Source: [Phormidium] sp. LEGE 05292 (lineage in GTDB: Bacteria; Cyanobacteriota; Cyanobacteriia; Cyanobacteriales; Aerosakkonemataceae). Taken from it: a DNA stretch of 36,473 nt. The stretch lies in assembly GCF_015207735.1 (NCBI RefSeq), contig NZ_JADEWG010000065.1, positions 1 through 36,473 on the forward strand. Direction: 5' to 3'. The translations under genes and the position numbers were made by a program. Below the pieces are notes generated by a model. It did no database searches. It saw only the letters and a list, made by a program, of their open reading frames with translations, and had not been told where the DNA came from. Positions 34,101 through 36,473 of this stretch are shown in pieces; within the stretch, counting starts at the first letter, position 1, and each line of letters starts with the position of its first letter.

Positions 34101-34509
34101 AGCAACCGTAATTATCGCTATTACTGCTAGTGCTTTTGAAGAGGATCGACAAGTTATTTTATCTACTGGGTGCGATGACTTTGTGCGTAAACCTTTCCAA
34201 GAAGAAGAGTTACTAGAAAAATTTGCTCAATATTTGGGTGTAAGATATCTTTATGAAGAAGAAGAAAATCAAGATGCAGTAGTATCAGCTCAACATGACT
34301 CTCTAACTTCATACTTACAAATGATGCCGATTGAGTGGGTAGAAAATCTATATCATGCTGCTGCCCAAGGAAGTGATAATTTAATTTTGGAATTAATTAA
34401 GCAAATTCCCCAAGAACTATATATTTTGAGTTCTACGTTGAGTAATTTAGTGGAAAACTTCCAGTTTGAGCAAATAATAGAATTAATACAAAAAATTGGC
34501 AAAAGTTAA
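31153..34509 (+). CDS. Ethylene-receptor-like hybrid histidine kinase (ETR-PAS-PAS-GAF-HK-REC)
   Basis: Membrane sensor kinase of 1118 aa. Residues 25-120 hold three helices matching the plant/cyanobacterial ethylene-binding domain, with Asp35 (VSDLLIAIAYFSIP), Cys75 and His79 (FGAFIILCGLGHLLEVW) at the positions of ETR1 Asp25, Cys65 and His69 that bind Cu(I) and ethylene. A coiled coil (125-200), two PAS domains (about 201-310 and 320-435), and a GAF domain (450-635) follow; the GAF has DIYTANFDDCYLELLEKLQ with Cys567 at the usual cyanobacteriochrome Cys position, but Tyr instead of His after it. The kinase has His664 (FLANMSHELRTPLN) and GTGTGLGLSIS, then a receiver with Asp961, then a helical C-terminal domain common in cyanobacterial hybrids. 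A REC-GGDEF-EAL gene follows 79 bases later. Confidence 0.9.
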   Translation: MWEVINNFISPSQFIPHGHCYLWKPQLVGLHLVSDLLIAIAYFSIPSLLIYFVYKRKDVPFLKVFLLFGAFIILCGLGHLLEVWTLWHPAYWLTGIESALTAFVSCYTALQMVNLLPQFLALRTPEQLEALNVELQREIIERQKAEFALRLAYEDLENRVQERTFELKAANLALETEIKEKTAAEIALRESETRLNTNKDFLDRVLNALSDPIFVKDQQHRWTMVNDAFCQLIGQPRQELLGKSDYDFLPPAEATVFWQDDDLVFSSETEQEREEELTDNSGKIHTLLTKKIAFRDGANEQVLVGIIRDISDRKRTELALQQQAAAMAAVNDGIAIVDAKDRYVYLNEAYVRIYGYENTEELLGTNWRNLYQKAEIEQIDREFAKCGNCYLEATGRRKNGSLFPQEKSITRIDENSSVCVVRDISDRKKVESTLREIANRERAIARVIQRMRQTLEIKQIFSATTQELRQAVECDRVLVYRFNPDWSGELVAESVAEGWDLFVEQQSQQSELTKVAVSKEECVAKTLNSGDSQIQDTYLQETQGGMYRSGTSYRCVTDIYTANFDDCYLELLEKLQARAYIIVPILCGNHLWGLLAIYQNSAPRQWQETEIKMVVQIGNQLGVALQQAELLAKTQRQSIELMRAKEAADAANRAKSEFLANMSHELRTPLNAILGFTQVMNRDKSLETEHKESLGIISRSGEHLLELINEILEMSKIEAGRVTLHENGFDLHYLLNNLEEIFLLKATSKNLKLTFECKSEVPKYIKTDEAKLRQVLINLLSNAIKFTQVGSVALRVKVENNSTTQLENIHLLFEVCDTGPGIADNELAQLFTPFAQTKSGLNSGTGTGLGLSISQRFVELMGGKIVVKSEVGLGAKFSFKIPVKITQFIHKPKVSLAKAKVTGVAPNQPDYRILVVEDKLNNRLLLVKLLTSLGFAVQEAENGQQALALWETWEPHLILMDMRMPIMNGYEATKHIKNHLKGQATVIIAITASAFEEDRQVILSTGCDDFVRKPFQEEELLEKFAQYLGVRYLYEEEENQDAVVSAQHDSLTSYLQMMPIEWVENLYHAAAQGSDNLILELIKQIPQELYILSSTLSNLVENFQFEQIIELIQKIGKS

Positions 34510-34588
34510 AATAGCAACCAGAGAACCTAAAATGATAGAAAGAATAGTAAAGGTAAATTTCCCTTTTTGGGAAAAAAGGCAATAAGTT

Positions 34589-36442
34589 ATGGATGTCGAT
34601 ACAGGATTGAACGAACAAGCAATAGTAAATCAAAAAGAAGATATATTAATTGTTGACGATACACCAGAGAATTTACGTCTACTTTCATCATTTTTAGTAA
34701 AAGAAGGTTATAACGTGCGTAAGGCGCTGACAGGACAAATGGCGCTAACGGCAATGGATACTGTTTTACCAGATTTAATATTGTTGGATATTATGATGCC
34801 AGCTATGGATGGTTATCAAGTATGTGAAAAATTAAAATCTAATCCGAAAACTACGGAAATTCCCGTAATTTTTTTAAGTGCTTTGAATGATGCTTTTGAT
34901 AAGGTAAAAGCTTTTGCGGTAGGTGGCGCTGACTATATTACTAAACCTTTTCAATTTGAAGAAGTTTTAGCAAGAGTTCGCATTCAACTATCCTTAAAAA
35001 CTGCAAAGTTGCAAAATAAAAAATTGAATGCAGAACTAGAAGCTAGGGTAAAAGAACGTACCTATCAATTACAAGTAGTTATTGAAGAATTAAAACGCGA
35101 AATTCAAGAACGGAAGTTGCTACAAACAAAATTGCTTAATATGGCTCTCCATGACTCGCTGACTGGATTACCTAATCGAGCTTTTTTTATGGAACGACTT
35201 GTGGAACTGTTAAAAGTTGCTCAGGAAAATACTGATTATCAATTTGCTGTGTTGTTTTTGGATTGCGATCGCTTTAAAGTTATTAATGATTCTCTAGGTC
35301 ATTTAGTAGGAGATGAACTCTTAATTGCTTTAACTCATCGATTAAAGTCAATTTTAAGTTTAGATAATACGATCGCTCGATTTGGCGGCGACGAATTTGC
35401 TATTCTTCTCCCAGAAATTGATAATATTAACACTGCAATTCAGGTAGCCGATCGAATACTTAAAGCTCTGTCATTCCCCTTTCAATTACAAAGAAACGAA
35501 GTTTTTATTAATGCCAGTATTGGTGTTGCTTTAGGTAATTATAGTTACGAACAAGCCGAACATATATTGCGAGATGCTGACACGGCTATGTATCGGGCGA
35601 AAATATTAGGAAAAGGACAATATCACGTTTTCGATCCGGCAATGCACGCCGCCGCAATGCAAGCTTTACAGATAGAAAATGACTTGCGAAAAGCCATTCA
35701 ACAAGAAGAATTTCTGGTGCATTATCAGCCAATAATTTCCCTTATTACAGGCAAAATTACCGGATTTGAAGCCTTAGTTCGCTGGCAACATCCCACTAAA
35801 GGAATAATTCCTCCTGGTTTGTTTATTCCTTTAGCTGAAGAAACAGGTTTAATTAACTCAATTGGTAAATTAGTTTTATCAAAAGCCTGTCATCAAATCC
35901 AACAATGGTATCAAGATAAACTCACCAATGAATCGATTTGCATGAGTGTTAATATCTCTGCTAGGCAATTTGCTCAATTGGACATAGTAGAACAAATTGA
36001 CCAAATTGTGACAGAAACGCAAATCAATCCTGAAAATTTAAAATTAGAAATTACAGAAAGTGCATTTATTAATAATGCCCAATCTGCTAAAGCAATTTTA
36101 CAAGAACTACGTCAAAGAAAAATACAATTAAGTATTGATGATTTCGGCACAGGTTATTCTTCCTTAAGTTACCTCCATAATTTCCCAGTTGATACCCTGA
36201 AAGTCGATCGTTCTTTTGTCAGTAAATTAGATGGTACTTCTGAAAGTTTAGGTTTAATTCCTGCTATTAAAAAAATCGCTGAAACTATGAAAATGACTGT
36301 AGTGGCGGAAGGAATTGAAACTGAAAAACAACTGGCACAATTGCGCGAATTAAACTGTGAATTTGGACAAGGATACTTTTTTGCTAAACCTTTACCGGAG
36401 AAAGATGCAACTGAGTTGCTTGTTGCCTCTCCCAGGTGGTAA
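34589..36442 (+). CDS. Response regulator with GGDEF and EAL domains
   Basis: Cyclic-di-GMP turnover protein of 617 aa. The receiver (about 18-135) has ILIVDDTPEN, phosphoacceptor Asp67 in LILLDIMMPA, and YITKPF. A coiled-coil linker (140-185) leads to the GGDEF domain with RFGGDEFAIL (264-273), so the cyclase site is intact; the RxxD inhibitory site upstream is not conserved (SLDN). The EAL domain has FEALVRWQHP (393-402), NISARQF, LEITESAF, IDDFGTGYSSLSYL, LKVDRSF and VVAEGIET, all intact for phosphodiesterase activity. Net direction cannot be told. It follows the ethylene-receptor-like kinase by 79 bases; that gap contains a TTTCCC-TTTTT-GGGAAA hairpin without a T-run. Phosphotransfer from that kinase is the likely input. 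Confidence 0.94.
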   Translation: MDVDTGLNEQAIVNQKEDILIVDDTPENLRLLSSFLVKEGYNVRKALTGQMALTAMDTVLPDLILLDIMMPAMDGYQVCEKLKSNPKTTEIPVIFLSALNDAFDKVKAFAVGGADYITKPFQFEEVLARVRIQLSLKTAKLQNKKLNAELEARVKERTYQLQVVIEELKREIQERKLLQTKLLNMALHDSLTGLPNRAFFMERLVELLKVAQENTDYQFAVLFLDCDRFKVINDSLGHLVGDELLIALTHRLKSILSLDNTIARFGGDEFAILLPEIDNINTAIQVADRILKALSFPFQLQRNEVFINASIGVALGNYSYEQAEHILRDADTAMYRAKILGKGQYHVFDPAMHAAAMQALQIENDLRKAIQQEEFLVHYQPIISLITGKITGFEALVRWQHPTKGIIPPGLFIPLAEETGLINSIGKLVLSKACHQIQQWYQDKLTNESICMSVNISARQFAQLDIVEQIDQIVTETQINPENLKLEITESAFINNAQSAKAILQELRQRKIQLSIDDFGTGYSSLSYLHNFPVDTLKVDRSFVSKLDGTSESLGLIPAIKKIAETMKMTVVAEGIETEKQLAQLRELNCEFGQGYFFAKPLPEKDATELLVASPRW

Positions 36443-36473
36443 GTGGGAGATGGGGGGATGGGGAGATGGGGAG
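36443..36473. repeat. G-rich short tandem repeat at the window end
   Basis: GGGAGATGGGGGGATGGGGA units, the complement of the CCCCATC repeat at 6524-6552. It continues out of the window. Confidence 0.55.

Overview
The window is cyanobacterial chromosome. The evidence is a light-dependent protochlorophyllide reductase, a GlgA-type glycogen synthase, DUF760 and DUF2256 proteins, an RRM-type Rbp protein, an ethylene-receptor-like histidine kinase, very frequent GCGATCGC (HIP1) octamers, and short tandem repeats and fold-back repeats of the kind common in filamentous cyanobacteria. The genus cannot be fixed from this window; a filamentous, possibly non-heterocystous strain is my guess.

Layout. 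1-9.5 kb is mostly housekeeping: DUF760 protein, HtrA-type periplasmic protease, LysM-M23 envelope peptidase, glgA, hemC, three small unknown ORFs, two small secreted proteins (one LprI/DUF1311), an FMN L-lactate-oxidase-type enzyme and a cold-shock-type rbp gene whose Shine-Dalgarno can pair with its own leader. 9.6-14.2 kb is an accessory island: a 107-bp fold-back element, a NACHT (NLR-like) ATPase with six exact-period 34-residue repeats, a convergent stand-alone ThiF/E1-like protein and a Uma2 nuclease. 14.3-16.4 kb holds a HAD phosphatase and por, with fold-back repeats between and after them.

16.4-22.5 kb is the most unusual part: two large divergent membrane proteins. One fuses an NCS1 nucleobase permease to a Cys-rich cluster and a histidine kinase. 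The other fuses a cNMP-binding domain, a degenerate sigma-54-activator-type AAA+ domain and a NapH/FixG-like polyferredoxin membrane domain; it is preceded by a 23-codon ORF whose stop overlaps its start. 22.5-28.6 kb returns to housekeeping (serine beta-lactamase-like protein, TrmJ-type methyltransferase, DUF2256, isoaspartyl peptidase, glmU) and includes an orphan FitA-type antitoxin whose VapC partner is reduced to about a dozen codons ending at a 58-bp mobile repeat.

28.6-36.4 kb is signalling: a REC-HD-GYP protein with a CRP-like palindrome upstream, mnmD, then an ethylene-receptor/PAS/GAF/histidine kinase/REC protein followed by a REC-GGDEF-EAL protein. The last two probably form one pathway joining an ethylene and/or light input to cyclic-di-GMP. 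No rRNA, tRNA, CRISPR array or complete transposase gene was recognised.
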